Below are positions 24,001 through 32,109 of a DNA stretch of 42,539 nucleotides, in pieces. The position numbers and the translations under genes are program-made. Origin of the DNA: a virus; the IMG/VR virus record IMGVR_UViG_3300045051_000584, positions 1-42,539 of that record. One strand, given 5' to 3'. Under the pieces are notes generated by a model. That model was not told the DNA's origin. It saw only the letters and a list, made by a program, of their open reading frames with translations, and made no database searches. The stretch's first letter is position 1; every line of letters begins with the position of its first letter.

Positions 24001-25849
24001 TCTGCTGCGCTGGGGTGAGCGGCTTAACGCCGGCATGGACCGGGCCTACGGCATAGAAGGCAAGGACGGCCAGCGCGCCCGCGCGCGGCGCCGCATGGAG
24101 CGCAGGCTCATGCAGTCCTTCGACCTCGGCGTGCATGAGAACGCGGCCGGGCAGAAGGTCCACCTGGTCTTCACCATCGACGAGGCCGTAAAGCGCTTCA
24201 TGGAGCGCCAGGACCCTACGCTGGCCGAGAACTTCACGCACCCCGACGCCCTGGCCTACACGCCCGCGATGGAGGCCGAGATATTCGGACTGCTGACCGA
24301 GGCCGACAAGCGCTTCGCGCTCGAGCAGCTTCAGGTCTACCGCGAGCTGCATAAGGCAGTCAACGCCGTCTACCGCAAGATTCGCGGCATAGACCTGCCC
24401 TTCAACGAATTTTACAGCCCTATAAGGGCGCTGGGCTACGCCGAGAAGGAGGGCGTCGAGGTAGCCTTCGACCCCGCCGCGACGCAGCTCCACGCCAAGT
24501 CGACGCTGGGCGGCTGGTCCATTTCGCGCGTGCGACATGTGCACCCCCTCGAGCAGCTCGGCGCGCTCACGACGATGAACGAGCATATCCGGCAGCTCGG
24601 GCACTATGTCGCCTGGGAGGCCAAGGTGCGGGAGCTGAACTCCCTCCTGGCCAACGGCGAGTTCAAGGCTGCCGTCACCGGCGTATACGGCGACGAGGTC
24701 CTGGCCGCGATGAAGAAAATTGTGGAGCGCATTACGTCGGGCAGGCGCGAGCAGGCTATCATGCGCGCCGGCGAGGCGTTCATAACCCGCCTCATGACCG
24801 CTAACGTGGCCGGCAAGCCGATAATGATAGCGAAGCAGCTTACCTCCCTGCCGGCGTTCGCCTCGGGCGTGCCGGCCGAGGACCTGTTCTTCTTTTTCGC
24901 CCATGCGGCCAAGCAGATGAAGGAGGGCTTCTCGAAGGAGTGGCTGAACTCCGAGTTCGTCAGGTCGCGCGGCTGGAATCAGTTCGAGGAGCTTCAGGCT
25001 TTGGCCGACCTCGGCAAGAAGGGGACGCGCGCTGACAAGGTCGCCGCTGTCGCCGCTGAAGCGCTGGCCCAGCCGATAAAGGTGGGCGACAGGGTTTCCA
25101 TACTGATAGGCGGCGACGCGCTCTACAGGTACCACCGGGCGAAGGGTAGGTCCGTCGCCGAAGCCGTAGAGCTGGCGTCTAAAGTAGCCAGGGAAACGCA
25201 GTCCTCGGGCAGCATTTCCGACCTATCGGTGTTTCAGTCGATGGGCGGCGCGACGCGCCTGTTCACGGCCTACAGGAATCAGCCGATACAGTTCCTCCGC
25301 ATGGAGATGTCGGCGCTGCGGGCTATCGCGTCCAAGGGCTTCTTCAAGGGCGAAGGCCGCATGACCCGCCTCGACGTGGTTAAGACGCTGTTCATCTATC
25401 ACTTCGTCATCCCGTCGCTGTTCCAGGCCATCGTCGACCTGGGCTGGGACGAGGAACATCAGAAGCGCGCCTGGACCTTCGGCAGCTTCAACGACCTACC
25501 CATCATAGCTGACCTGACCGCGAATCTCTACTCGATTATCGCCGGCGAGGAGGGCGGGGTTAAGAAGTCGAACAACGTTATAGATTCGTGGACCGACGAC
25601 ATACTTAAAGCGTCTAAAGAATTCCTGGTGGCGCTGGACACCGGCGACCTCGAGGACTTCGTCGTCGCGTTCAAGCTCCTGGCCGACCCGGCCTTCAAGG
25701 CCATGTGGGGTATACCGGCCAAGCCGATAATCAACACCGCCGAGGGCATAAAGACCATAGCCTCGGGGGATTCCGAGGACTTCGTAGACGCGCTGAAGCT
25801 CATTGTGGGGTACACCCCCAGGGCGATAGAGGAGCAGGGCAGAAGGTAA
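21083..25849 (+). CDS. T7 gp16-like giant internal core (ejection) protein, 1588 aa
   Basis: Largest gene. A disordered Pro/Ala N-terminus (1-55), an Ala/Gly-rich hydrophobic stretch (about 212-270, possible membrane insertion), very long helical regions, and a conserved-looking C-terminal third containing LFTAYRNQPIQFLRMEMSALRA and IYHFVIPSLFQAIVDLGW. Such ejected proteins form the inner-membrane end of the trans-envelope channel. T7 gp16 has an N-terminal lytic transglycosylase; I could not find its catalytic motif here, so wall opening may be done differently. The C-terminal region resembles large phage/plasmid polyvalent proteins. Confidence 0.75.
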   Translation: MADEFEARTFVGNPNPAPDFSKVRVSTPAPQAEQPSAPSAPAAPAESEPAATKSPGVYTVATDSEGRRAVYLSTDDLQTNKLGFISIPDADTVLNQAGKFNETDKSWEVPQDIALSLLKGKQPLPEFIRQQYQAGDATVLRGLWGKRFLSGESGYNDAAAHANAERLKMVANERPDIAWGEAPFSRAVAEMRWAAGEAAKLAPFMTGAAEESAGGAAIAGAIGLAGAVAIGSGGAAVALPAMLGGSFAVPAAAAAVAGMMSTGAAYNTFRYVMDIEGGNLALDMMEKGFDEKTVRAAAPAYGALSAALELVGFKFLTAPAKRAMSRTVLGSAPVKKILTSWYMNYAKELGAEVSVEVAQQATEDTISNFAALVDKRADLMTSKEEMMKAMSDTALASFAGLAVIKLPGVATDFAGARAQRSNARVAKAAITSGELDAKTVTAAQLEKTIMGAEPGPTIEAKKINEILGAGKDTTKAMFDFGKKNVGNDDVKAALSAKVAALNLKREAILDGKEIADLTPEQQTELVPVLHELNALNEMGRGMEEGVKLSAKQAEEPMVPLKEPKTPAEAVERRYAEQGAVLRTLDKESRALDAELTDINDDITTRMSEGKPTAALANAASKVAAKIRENDALAAEIVMTPIHFLDTAGEETVRQSLLDAGVEATLPVAELVRMENDLISRVQQAAEAGRRHGAAYAKREVARVQAYIQELVKRSSITDAQKAKFMAVMRNTKTVEQLEKNYPEIRDRIFEAEAVNREKALAALLKRELKSAKPKVVNGKRTGRFGDADTQAIMDTVTRVIRMARKDAALESVAAEQALLEASDESAPGYTPEKHALAEYRYRASRYRAGDISSKEAAAFVSDLVAMAEGAKAKFLEKRLAEREARLAKEKAATGNVLGEVKPPEGWQKFKVESGAWVKGLKVPHALTGLWTKAFDSLQSIGDLLAFRSGERKGESAIEKMLDTSREADHERGFLLRWGERLNAGMDRAYGIEGKDGQRARARRRMERRLMQSFDLGVHENAAGQKVHLVFTIDEAVKRFMERQDPTLAENFTHPDALAYTPAMEAEIFGLLTEADKRFALEQLQVYRELHKAVNAVYRKIRGIDLPFNEFYSPIRALGYAEKEGVEVAFDPAATQLHAKSTLGGWSISRVRHVHPLEQLGALTTMNEHIRQLGHYVAWEAKVRELNSLLANGEFKAAVTGVYGDEVLAAMKKIVERITSGRREQAIMRAGEAFITRLMTANVAGKPIMIAKQLTSLPAFASGVPAEDLFFFFAHAAKQMKEGFSKEWLNSEFVRSRGWNQFEELQALADLGKKGTRADKVAAVAAEALAQPIKVGDRVSILIGGDALYRYHRAKGRSVAEAVELASKVARETQSSGSISDLSVFQSMGGATRLFTAYRNQPIQFLRMEMSALRAIASKGFFKGEGRMTRLDVVKTLFIYHFVIPSLFQAIVDLGWDEEHQKRAWTFGSFNDLPIIADLTANLYSIIAGEEGGVKKSNNVIDSWTDDILKASKEFLVALDTGDLEDFVVAFKLLADPAFKAMWGIPAKPIINTAEGIKTIASGDSEDFVDALKLIVGYTPRAIEEQGRR

Positions 25850-25853
25850 CTAT

Positions 25854-26411
25854 ATGGCTGTCGCGTCCACCAATCCCTTAAACTCCTACGTCGGAAACGG
25901 CGTACAGACCGCGTTCGACTTCGCGTTCAAGGTCATAGCGGCGACCGACGTCCTGGTCTATGTCGAAACCGGCGAGGGCACGGACGAGTACGACCTGAAG
26001 GTCTATGGCGCCGACTACACCGTGGTCGCTAACCCGACCGACGAGAACGGAACGGTGACGACAACCGTGCCGCCGGCCTACGGGGTGCGGATTAAGATAC
26101 TGCGCTCTACGGAGATGACCCAGCCGTCCCGGCTTCCGCTCGAGGAGAAAATGCCGGCGCGCGTTATCGAGAACGCGCTGGACAAGCTGACCCTCATGGT
26201 GCAAGAGCTTCGCACGCTGTTCGATTTGCCTTTTACCCCAGGTCCATCGCCCAGCGTGCCGTCAAATATCGTAAAATGGTACGAAGGTCCGCAGGCTGAA
26301 AAGCCGGCGGTCATGGCCGAGTGGGCGTTTTGGTACTCGACCGATACACCGGGGGGCGGGCAGCTCGAGATGTACGTCCCTCTTGCGGGGAAGTGGTTTC
26401 TGATAGGTTAG
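25854..26411 (+). CDS. T7-type tail fibre N-terminal (virion attachment) protein, 185 aa
   Basis: The opening STNPLNSYVGNGVQTAFDFAFKVIAATDVLVYVETGEG ... DYTVVANPTDENGTVTTTVPPAYGVRIKILRSTEMTQP is the T7 tail-fibre N-terminal domain (PF03906), followed by the helix ALDKLTLMVQELR. After this anchor only ~50 residues remain, including a small WYEGPQ... segment. The receptor-binding part is thus absent and must be supplied by other proteins. Normal single-chain fibres exceed 500 aa, so this is a stand-alone adaptor. The gene lies 4 nt after the core protein. Confidence 0.9.
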   Translation: MAVASTNPLNSYVGNGVQTAFDFAFKVIAATDVLVYVETGEGTDEYDLKVYGADYTVVANPTDENGTVTTTVPPAYGVRIKILRSTEMTQPSRLPLEEKMPARVIENALDKLTLMVQELRTLFDLPFTPGPSPSVPSNIVKWYEGPQAEKPAVMAEWAFWYSTDTPGGGQLEMYVPLAGKWFLIG

Positions 26412-26437
26412 CGCGCTAAACTAAAAGGAGAAAGACT

Positions 26438-26842
26438 ATGAAAAAGCAGTTCACGTTACTCGGTATAGTGGTGGCCTTCGCCATCATCGGCTTCGCCTCG
26501 ATAGGCGGCGCCCGGTCCCTCGGCTGGCTGTACGGCGACACCCTCGTCATCGGCAACCCGGCCTCCCCCGTGGCGAGCATAAACTCGTCCGGCGTCCTCA
26601 CCGCGACGGGCGTCACGAACACCGGGGCGCTCTCGGGCACGGCCATCACCGGCTCCACCCTGGCCCTTACGGGCAAGCTGGTGCCCGCGTCCAAGACCCT
26701 CGCGCAGCTCGCGGCCATCACGCCGGCGGCCAAGGGCGAGGTATACGCGGTGTCGAACGGCACCATGCTTATCTGCGTGTCCTCGGGGACCGGCACGGGC
26801 GCCTTCACGTCGCCGATAAGCTCGACGACTGCGTGCAGCTAA
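26438..26842 (+). CDS. Exported fibre-locus protein with signal peptide, 134 aa
   Basis: MKKQFTLLGIVVAFAIIGFASIGGARS is a canonical Sec signal (two Lys, ~16 hydrophobic residues, small residues at the likely cleavage site). The mature part is Thr/Ser/Gly-rich and beta-like (GVLTATGVTNTGALSGTAITGSTLALTGKL). It ends in a compact domain, TLAQLAAITPAAKGEVYAVSN ... CVSSGTGTGAF, of the type found at the ends of fibre-like and surface proteins. Two cysteines (113, 133) could form a disulfide after export. Good ribosome site (AAAAGGAG). Role: surface-displayed or fibre-accessory protein, unknown. Confidence 0.8.
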   Translation: MKKQFTLLGIVVAFAIIGFASIGGARSLGWLYGDTLVIGNPASPVASINSSGVLTATGVTNTGALSGTAITGSTLALTGKLVPASKTLAQLAAITPAAKGEVYAVSNGTMLICVSSGTGTGAFTSPISSTTACS

Positions 26843-26851
26843 AGAGGACAA

Positions 26852-27280
26852 ATGAAACAGGCGCTCATAGCTTCTTTCATCCTCCTCGCGGGGGCCACGC
26901 TGGCCCTCGCCGGCGCGAACGACGGCGGCGTGCTGCCGGGGTCTAATCAGACGACCCCGGCGGTCGCTGCCGCTGCCACGCCCGCCGCCGTGGCGATATC
27001 GTCCACGTCCCCCACGCGCATAGACACGGCCGTCAACACGGTGCTGGCCGCCGCCCTGGGCGCGAACTACAACCGGGCCGAGGTTCAGGTCCAGGTGCTC
27101 GACGGGGCTAAAGTCAACTGCGGCTACTCCACCGAGGTCACGACCCAGCCGGCCGGCGGCTTCCAGCTCGTCGTCAATGCGGACCCGAAGCCCTTCAAGC
27201 TCGGGAAGGCGATAGGCATTTACTGCCAGGGCATAGTGTCCACGGCGACGTACATCGTAGGCGGCCTCGGGTTCAAGTAG
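26852..27280 (+). CDS. Exported fibre-locus protein with signal peptide, 142 aa
   Basis: MKQALIASFILLAGATLALA followed by GAND has the textbook ALA cleavage motif. The mature protein has an Ala/Thr-rich linker (25-55), then an ordered domain with two cysteines (90 and 125) in VNCGYST and IYCQGI, consistent with a disulfide formed outside the cytoplasm. No known family. Lies between another signal-peptide gene and the fibre gene; ribosome site AGAGGA. Confidence 0.8.
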   Translation: MKQALIASFILLAGATLALAGANDGGVLPGSNQTTPAVAAAATPAAVAISSTSPTRIDTAVNTVLAAALGANYNRAEVQVQVLDGAKVNCGYSTEVTTQPAGGFQLVVNADPKPFKLGKAIGIYCQGIVSTATYIVGGLGFK

Positions 27281-27288
27281 AGGGCAAC

Positions 27289-30200
27289 ATGAAAAGCAAA
27301 AAAGCGGCTATCTTCCTGGCTGTAGCGCTGGTCCTCGGCGGGGGTCTTTCGGCCCACGCCGGCCCGTTCTATAACCTGTCGCAGAATACTTCGTCGGCGA
27401 CGATGAACCTTTCCGGCGTACTGAAGGTAGCCGCTTCGGCCGCGACGTATACCGTGCCCACCGTGACCATCAATGGCGTCGGCGGCACGGTTATCGCCAC
27501 CGGCACGATATCCGCAGCGCGTTTCGTGGGTGACGGCTCGCAGCTTACGGGGCTGCCCACGCCTGCGGGCTTCTACGCCTCCCTCACCGATTCAAACTAC
27601 TACACCGGGGTCAATCAGTTCCACGCGAACACCTACTTCGACGAGCTGATTTATACCCCTGAAATCTTCCTGACGAGCGCGACGCCGCGCATTATGAGCA
27701 CTTCGCTGCTCCCCATCCTGGTCTATCCTGGCGTCGAGGTTAATTCGTCTACGGGCTACGCGATGAACCGGGTCTACGTCACGACCTCGTCCATCGACGC
27801 CAGCTACTACACCTATCCCGAGCCACGCTCCACGACCATGACGTTCGACCACAATGGCCTGTTCCTGTCGAGCGGCGTTATCGCCGGCGTAGGCCGGACG
27901 ACGGGATTCCCCGGCGTTCAGATAATCAACAACGACGGCAAGATACCGGCGCTGACGTCAGACTACCTTGCCTCCCTGGACGGCTCGGCGCTGACCGGCA
28001 TAGACAAGACCGACGTGACCAAGGTGCCGCTCGGCGGCGGCGTTATGACGGGCTCGCTGATATTCGAGCCGACGTCCATCAGCACGGGCCAGGTAATCTT
28101 CCAGGGCGCCTATCCCCATTCCGTGCAGTTCAATAATCAGTCGGCCACTTCGGCCCAGGAGTTCCTGGGCGAGGTTCAGTTCCTTCAGTCGGGCACCGGG
28201 AAGCGTCGCATTATCGGCTTCGGCGATAACAGCGCGACGTACCCCAAGGAGTTACAGATAGGCGCCGATACCACGTCCCTCGGGACGAACGTCAGGATAA
28301 CCGGCAGCAACACCCTGTCGCCTGACCTGTTCGTGTCCTCGTGGACCTCGGTCGGCGTGAGCAAAATCCCCAATGCTGCGTATAAGCTCGACGTTGCAGG
28401 TTCGATAAACGCTACCGGCATTTACGAGAACGGCGTGCCGCTTACCGGCGGCAGCGGCGGGGACAACCTGGGCTCGCACATAGCCACGATGACGGTGCAG
28501 GCGAACTACGGCCTGGTGACGACCGTGTCCACCCATACGCGGATTTGCCTTGACGGCGACTGCATAGACACCTGGCCCATGTCGGGCACCGACCTGTTCT
28601 TCACCGGCACTTCGGCCGGCGCCGGATACTACCTGGCCATGTCCACGACCAATCCCGCCGGGCAGGCGAGCACCACGACGGTCACGCCTATAACGTCCGA
28701 CGTGATTATCTCCTCCTACGTCTTCGCCAATTTCCAGGCCAGCTTCATAAACGAGGGCTTTTGGATGGTGCACGCCCACGGCTACGTTAATGCCACATTG
28801 GGCAATAAGACCGCGCAGGTCTACTACCGGGTATACGTTTCCACCGGCGGGAAAGGAGCGACCGAAACGCTGCTTCTCACCACCGAGGATTCCCCCGTAC
28901 TCACCACGACCGAAGCGGAGATAGACATGCACGCCTATCTCAACGACTACGCCTGGACGCCTGGCAACTCCCTCATAGTGAAAGCCTTCTCGCGCATATC
29001 CGGCACGGGGTCAGACCCGGCGATAAGCCTGCTGCGCGCCGGCGCCTATGCCTCGCACCTGGCCCTGCCGTCGAACAACAGCTCGTTCGGCGGCTCCTCT
29101 GTTAACCTGCTCCCGCTTGACAACACCTGGACCGGCGCGAACACCTTCTCCCAGGCGATAACCGGGAGCGTAACCGGCAACGCCGGCACCGTGACCAATG
29201 GCGTCTACACCAATGGCAGCTACGCGAATCCGGCCTGGATAACCTCGCTGGCTACGTCGAAGATAGACCTTTCCACCGTCACGACCGCCCTGGCCGGGAA
29301 GCTGTCGAACACCGCCACCGTGCCGACAACCCTGGTCGACCTCTCCACGGTTACGACCGCCCTGGCTGGCAAGCTCTCCAATACCGCCACCGTGCCCACG
29401 AACCTGGTGAATCTCTCGACGGTTACGACCGCGCTGGCCGGCAAGCTCTCCAACACCGCGACGGTCCCCACGACCCTAGTCGACCTCTCGACGGTTACGA
29501 CCGCCCTGGCCGGTAAGCAGGCCACCGGGGACTACCTCACGCGGCTGATTGGCGACGTGCTGGCGATAGGGCCTGGCATGGCCACCGCGACCATAGCGCA
29601 TGTTCCGAACGCGGCCGTGGACCTCTCCACCGTGGCGACGGCGCTGGCTGGTAAGCTCTCGAACACCGCTACGGTGCCGACGACCCTGGTCGACCTCTCC
29701 ACCGTCACGACGGCGTTAAGCGGCAAAGTGGCCAAGGCCGGCGACACCATGACGGGCCAGCTCACGGTCAGCGGGTCCTCCATCACCATAGCTTCGGACC
29801 TGCTGGACTACCAGCTTATCCTGACCGGCGCGAACAAGCGCAACATGAAGTTCGACGACCGCCACGCCGACGCCTCGACGCATAACCTGGCCGAGATAGA
29901 CTTTCTTCAGCTGGGCACGCTGAAACATCAGATATCCGCTTACGGCGATACCAATGCGACGTACCCCCAGGAGCTTCAGCTCGGCTCCCCCTCGGGCACC
30001 GCGTCCAAGGTGCGGATAACCGGCAGCGCCACGCTGAACCCCGACATCTTTGTGTCGTCGTTCAGCAGCGTCGGTATCAACACCGCTAGCCCTAACGCCG
30101 CGTACAAGCTCGACGTGAACGGCGCGTTGCGGGCTACTAACCTGTACGGTGATGGGTCAGGGCTCACCGGGATTGTGGGCACGGGCGCGTCGGCGCTGCT

Positions 30201-31131
30201 GGTGGCCACGAATAGCTGGACCGCGACGCAGAACTTCCTCAATGAAACGAACTTTAACATCGGCACGGGTGGCGGTATCGGATTTCAGAACTACACCGGC
30301 ACCGACTACGGCGGGATAACCTACCAGGGGGGTATCAATTACTTCTTTGGCGGTCCCGCCCAGCTCGGCGCGCAGATATGGAACGGTAAAGTTGGTGGGC
30401 CGTCCGTGACTGTTGTGGACAGCGGCGTCGGCGTCAACGACACGTCGCCGTCTTACGCGCTCGACGTGAACGGCGGGATTCGCGCCACTTCGACCATGAC
30501 CGCCAGCGCGTATTACGGTGACGGGTCTACGCTGACCGGCGTAGCAACAGCGGGGAGCTCAACCACTTTCACCGGGGCCAACACCTTCACCAGGAGCGTA
30601 ACAGCGAGCAGCTTCACCGTCACCCCCGGCGTCGGGAATGTCAGTATGCCGCAGGCGTATGTCCTGGTATGCGACACGCAGACCGCGACGCAGGTAACGT
30701 CCCTCACTTGCTCCAATCTTCCCGGCGCTGGTGCGTACCGCATGGTGGTGGACGTATACAAAGTTACTGCGGGCATTGTGTTTGGCCGGATAAACGCCGA
30801 TACCGCTAATAACTATAAATGGGCAGATATCCGTTTTGCTGCTTCGGGGGTAGGATACTCTGCAACCGTGGATTCGTCTTGGCACTTCTCCGGCCCCGAC
30901 GCTGTGGCTGGCGGGGAGGTCCTGTTCTCCGACGTGTCATTCGCTACCTCGGTCGCTGGGGCCGGCGTCATACGGGGCACTTGGAGCTCGGGGCTAATTA
31001 ACTCGGGCTCTAATTGGGAAACCATAACCGGCTCCGGTTTTTATAACGGCGCCTCCGCTATAAGTTCTTTGTACGTTGCTGTCACGGCGGGGACTTTCAC
31101 CGGGCGCGTTCGCATGTATCGGGCGGAGTAG
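27289..31131 (+). CDS. Giant fibre-like protein with signal peptide, 1280 aa
   Basis: Begins MKSKKAAIFLAVALVLGGGLSAHA-GPF, a clear Sec signal with AHA cleavage site. GDGSxLTG motifs occur at about residues 81, 954 and 1077, each near 'YxLDVNGxIRAT' segments common in fibres and bacterial surface proteins. A 105-residue beta module occurs twice (about 281-386 and 853-961). The shaft has six copies of a 24-aa repeat starting DLSTVTTALAGKL (660-830). Cysteine pairs occur at 420/425 and 1128/1141. It takes the place of the receptor-binding fibre, but a secretion signal on a virion fibre is highly unusual. No S74 chaperone end is seen. Confidence 0.85.
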   Translation: MKSKKAAIFLAVALVLGGGLSAHAGPFYNLSQNTSSATMNLSGVLKVAASAATYTVPTVTINGVGGTVIATGTISAARFVGDGSQLTGLPTPAGFYASLTDSNYYTGVNQFHANTYFDELIYTPEIFLTSATPRIMSTSLLPILVYPGVEVNSSTGYAMNRVYVTTSSIDASYYTYPEPRSTTMTFDHNGLFLSSGVIAGVGRTTGFPGVQIINNDGKIPALTSDYLASLDGSALTGIDKTDVTKVPLGGGVMTGSLIFEPTSISTGQVIFQGAYPHSVQFNNQSATSAQEFLGEVQFLQSGTGKRRIIGFGDNSATYPKELQIGADTTSLGTNVRITGSNTLSPDLFVSSWTSVGVSKIPNAAYKLDVAGSINATGIYENGVPLTGGSGGDNLGSHIATMTVQANYGLVTTVSTHTRICLDGDCIDTWPMSGTDLFFTGTSAGAGYYLAMSTTNPAGQASTTTVTPITSDVIISSYVFANFQASFINEGFWMVHAHGYVNATLGNKTAQVYYRVYVSTGGKGATETLLLTTEDSPVLTTTEAEIDMHAYLNDYAWTPGNSLIVKAFSRISGTGSDPAISLLRAGAYASHLALPSNNSSFGGSSVNLLPLDNTWTGANTFSQAITGSVTGNAGTVTNGVYTNGSYANPAWITSLATSKIDLSTVTTALAGKLSNTATVPTTLVDLSTVTTALAGKLSNTATVPTNLVNLSTVTTALAGKLSNTATVPTTLVDLSTVTTALAGKQATGDYLTRLIGDVLAIGPGMATATIAHVPNAAVDLSTVATALAGKLSNTATVPTTLVDLSTVTTALSGKVAKAGDTMTGQLTVSGSSITIASDLLDYQLILTGANKRNMKFDDRHADASTHNLAEIDFLQLGTLKHQISAYGDTNATYPQELQLGSPSGTASKVRITGSATLNPDIFVSSFSSVGINTASPNAAYKLDVNGALRATNLYGDGSGLTGIVGTGASALLVATNSWTATQNFLNETNFNIGTGGGIGFQNYTGTDYGGITYQGGINYFFGGPAQLGAQIWNGKVGGPSVTVVDSGVGVNDTSPSYALDVNGGIRATSTMTASAYYGDGSTLTGVATAGSSTTFTGANTFTRSVTASSFTVTPGVGNVSMPQAYVLVCDTQTATQVTSLTCSNLPGAGAYRMVVDVYKVTAGIVFGRINADTANNYKWADIRFAASGVGYSATVDSSWHFSGPDAVAGGEVLFSDVSFATSVAGAGVIRGTWSSGLINSGSNWETITGSGFYNGASAISSLYVAVTAGTFTGRVRMYRAE
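29266..29730 (+). repeat. 72-bp tandem repeats in the fibre gene, six copies
   Basis: Copies start at 29266, 29338, 29410 and 29482 (exact 72-bp spacing), then 29620 and 29692 (again 72 bp) after a unique 66-bp insertion. They encode DLSTVTTALAGKLSNTATVP-like units. Silent differences between copies show selection on the protein sequence. Copy number could change by recombination and alter shaft length. Confidence 0.9.
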
Positions 31132-31147
31132 GAGTATTAAGGACATC

Positions 31148-31456
31148 ATGGGCAACAAGCATTGGGACGGCAAAGAGCGCCGCAGGGCCGATAACGACGA
31201 GGGCCGCTGGGAATTCGAGCGGGACGTTATCATGTTCATGGCGCGCATAGACGAGCGCCTGGACAACCGGGACGACACCTGCGACGCGCGCGGCGAAACG
31301 GTGAAGAAACTCGGGGACCGAGTGACCAGCCTCGAAACGTTCCGCAACATCGTCGTATGGACCTTCAAGCTCCTGGGCTACGGCTCGGCGACGGTGGCCA
31401 CGGCCTACGGCGCCGTCGTCGGGATAATGCACCTGCGGGCCATCATAAAACCTTAA
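31148..31456 (+). CDS. Membrane-anchored coiled-coil protein, lysis-cassette candidate, 102 aa
   Basis: Starts at ATG 31148 (TTAAGGA upstream); the longer in-frame ORF from 31076 overlaps the fibre gene. A charged N-terminal half (KHWDGKERRRADNDEGRWEFERDV), a coiled-coil segment (GETVKKLGDRVTSLETFRN), and one C-terminal TM stretch (LLGYGSATVATAYGAVVGIMHL). It lies directly before the endolysin candidate. The topology fits a small phage membrane protein of the hemolysin-XhlA or holin type. Function inferred from position. Confidence 0.65.
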   Translation: MGNKHWDGKERRRADNDEGRWEFERDVIMFMARIDERLDNRDDTCDARGETVKKLGDRVTSLETFRNIVVWTFKLLGYGSATVATAYGAVVGIMHLRAIIKP

Positions 31457-31467
31457 TCGGGGGCACT

Positions 31468-31923
31468 ATGAACGCGACAAGACTGAAGGAAATTCTCGAC
31501 CGGGTGCGGCAGCAGCCCGACCTGGCGCCGCGCAAAGACGGCACCACGTTCTGCAACATCGCCCTGGACCGCATACTCGGGCTCTACGGCGCCGCGCGCA
31601 TGACGGCGCCCAAGAACGTGCCGCTCATGGCGAACGACATGGTCGACTTCATGCGTAACAACCCCCAGCTTTGGGTGCCGGTAAACGGCGACGTGGCCTG
31701 CGCTCGGGCCTCCCAGGGCGTCCTGGTGGTGGCGGCCCAGCAGGCCGACGGCCACGGGCATGTCGCGGCCGTCTATCCGGCGCCGATGGAATATAGCGGC
31801 TCGTGGAACAAAGAGGTCCCCATGCTCAACAACATCGGCAAGAAGAACGCCGTCATGCGCGCCTCGATGTGCTTTCACGCCGAGCCCGAATACTTCTCGG
31901 TGCGTATCTCGGGGGCGGCATAG
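31468..31923 (+). CDS. Putative cell-wall amidase/peptidase (endolysin), 151 aa
   Basis: A single small domain with a candidate catalytic Cys in DGTTFCNIALDRILGLYG (about residues 27-44) and His in GHGHVAAVYP (about 92-101), a Cys-His layout as in CHAP/NlpC-P60 cell-wall hydrolases. MANDMVDFMRNN and FSVRI near the end fit a family of lysins with 'TxCN ... ANDM ... GHVAxV' motifs that I recall from phages. No separate wall-binding domain and no signal peptide, so release would need a holin. Start 31468, after GGGGGCACT. Confidence 0.75.
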   Translation: MNATRLKEILDRVRQQPDLAPRKDGTTFCNIALDRILGLYGAARMTAPKNVPLMANDMVDFMRNNPQLWVPVNGDVACARASQGVLVVAAQQADGHGHVAAVYPAPMEYSGSWNKEVPMLNNIGKKNAVMRASMCFHAEPEYFSVRISGAA

Positions 31924-31926
31924 GCC

Positions 31927-32109
31927 ATGCCCGCAGGCGGCGACGAGGTAGGCGACAAGTGGAGCGCAGCCTATGAACGCTGGTACAGGGGCCCGGCTCG
32001 GTCTTTTAAACAGGCTCATGAGCGCTATCTCGCGGCGCGTGACCGTAACGCTGTGGAGCGAGCGCGACGGCTGGCTCCCATTCGCCGCAAGGACAAAAAA
32101 GATGTATAA
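31927..32109 (+). CDS. Small basic protein in lysis cassette, 60 aa (tentative)
   Basis: MPAGGDEVGDKWSAAYERWYRGPARSFKQAHERYLAARDRNAVERARRL... is a charged helical peptide without a TM segment. It follows the endolysin by 3 nt. No clear ribosome site precedes it, and an overlapping ORF at 31973-32155 competes for the same DNA. The amphipathic helix with WSAAYERWYRG looks protein-like. Spanin function cannot be claimed because neither a TM nor a lipobox is present. Confidence 0.45.
   Translation: MPAGGDEVGDKWSAAYERWYRGPARSFKQAHERYLAARDRNAVERARRLAPIRRKDKKDV

Noticed and set aside
22376-25135. A 919-aa ORF on the minus strand
   Set aside because: It lies fully antisense to the gp16-like gene, has no ribosome site or domain, and its composition is that of a shadow frame in GC-rich coding DNA. 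The same applies to long antisense ORFs at 7154-8038, 10513-11385, 12617-13624, 13708-14763 and 17034-18059.
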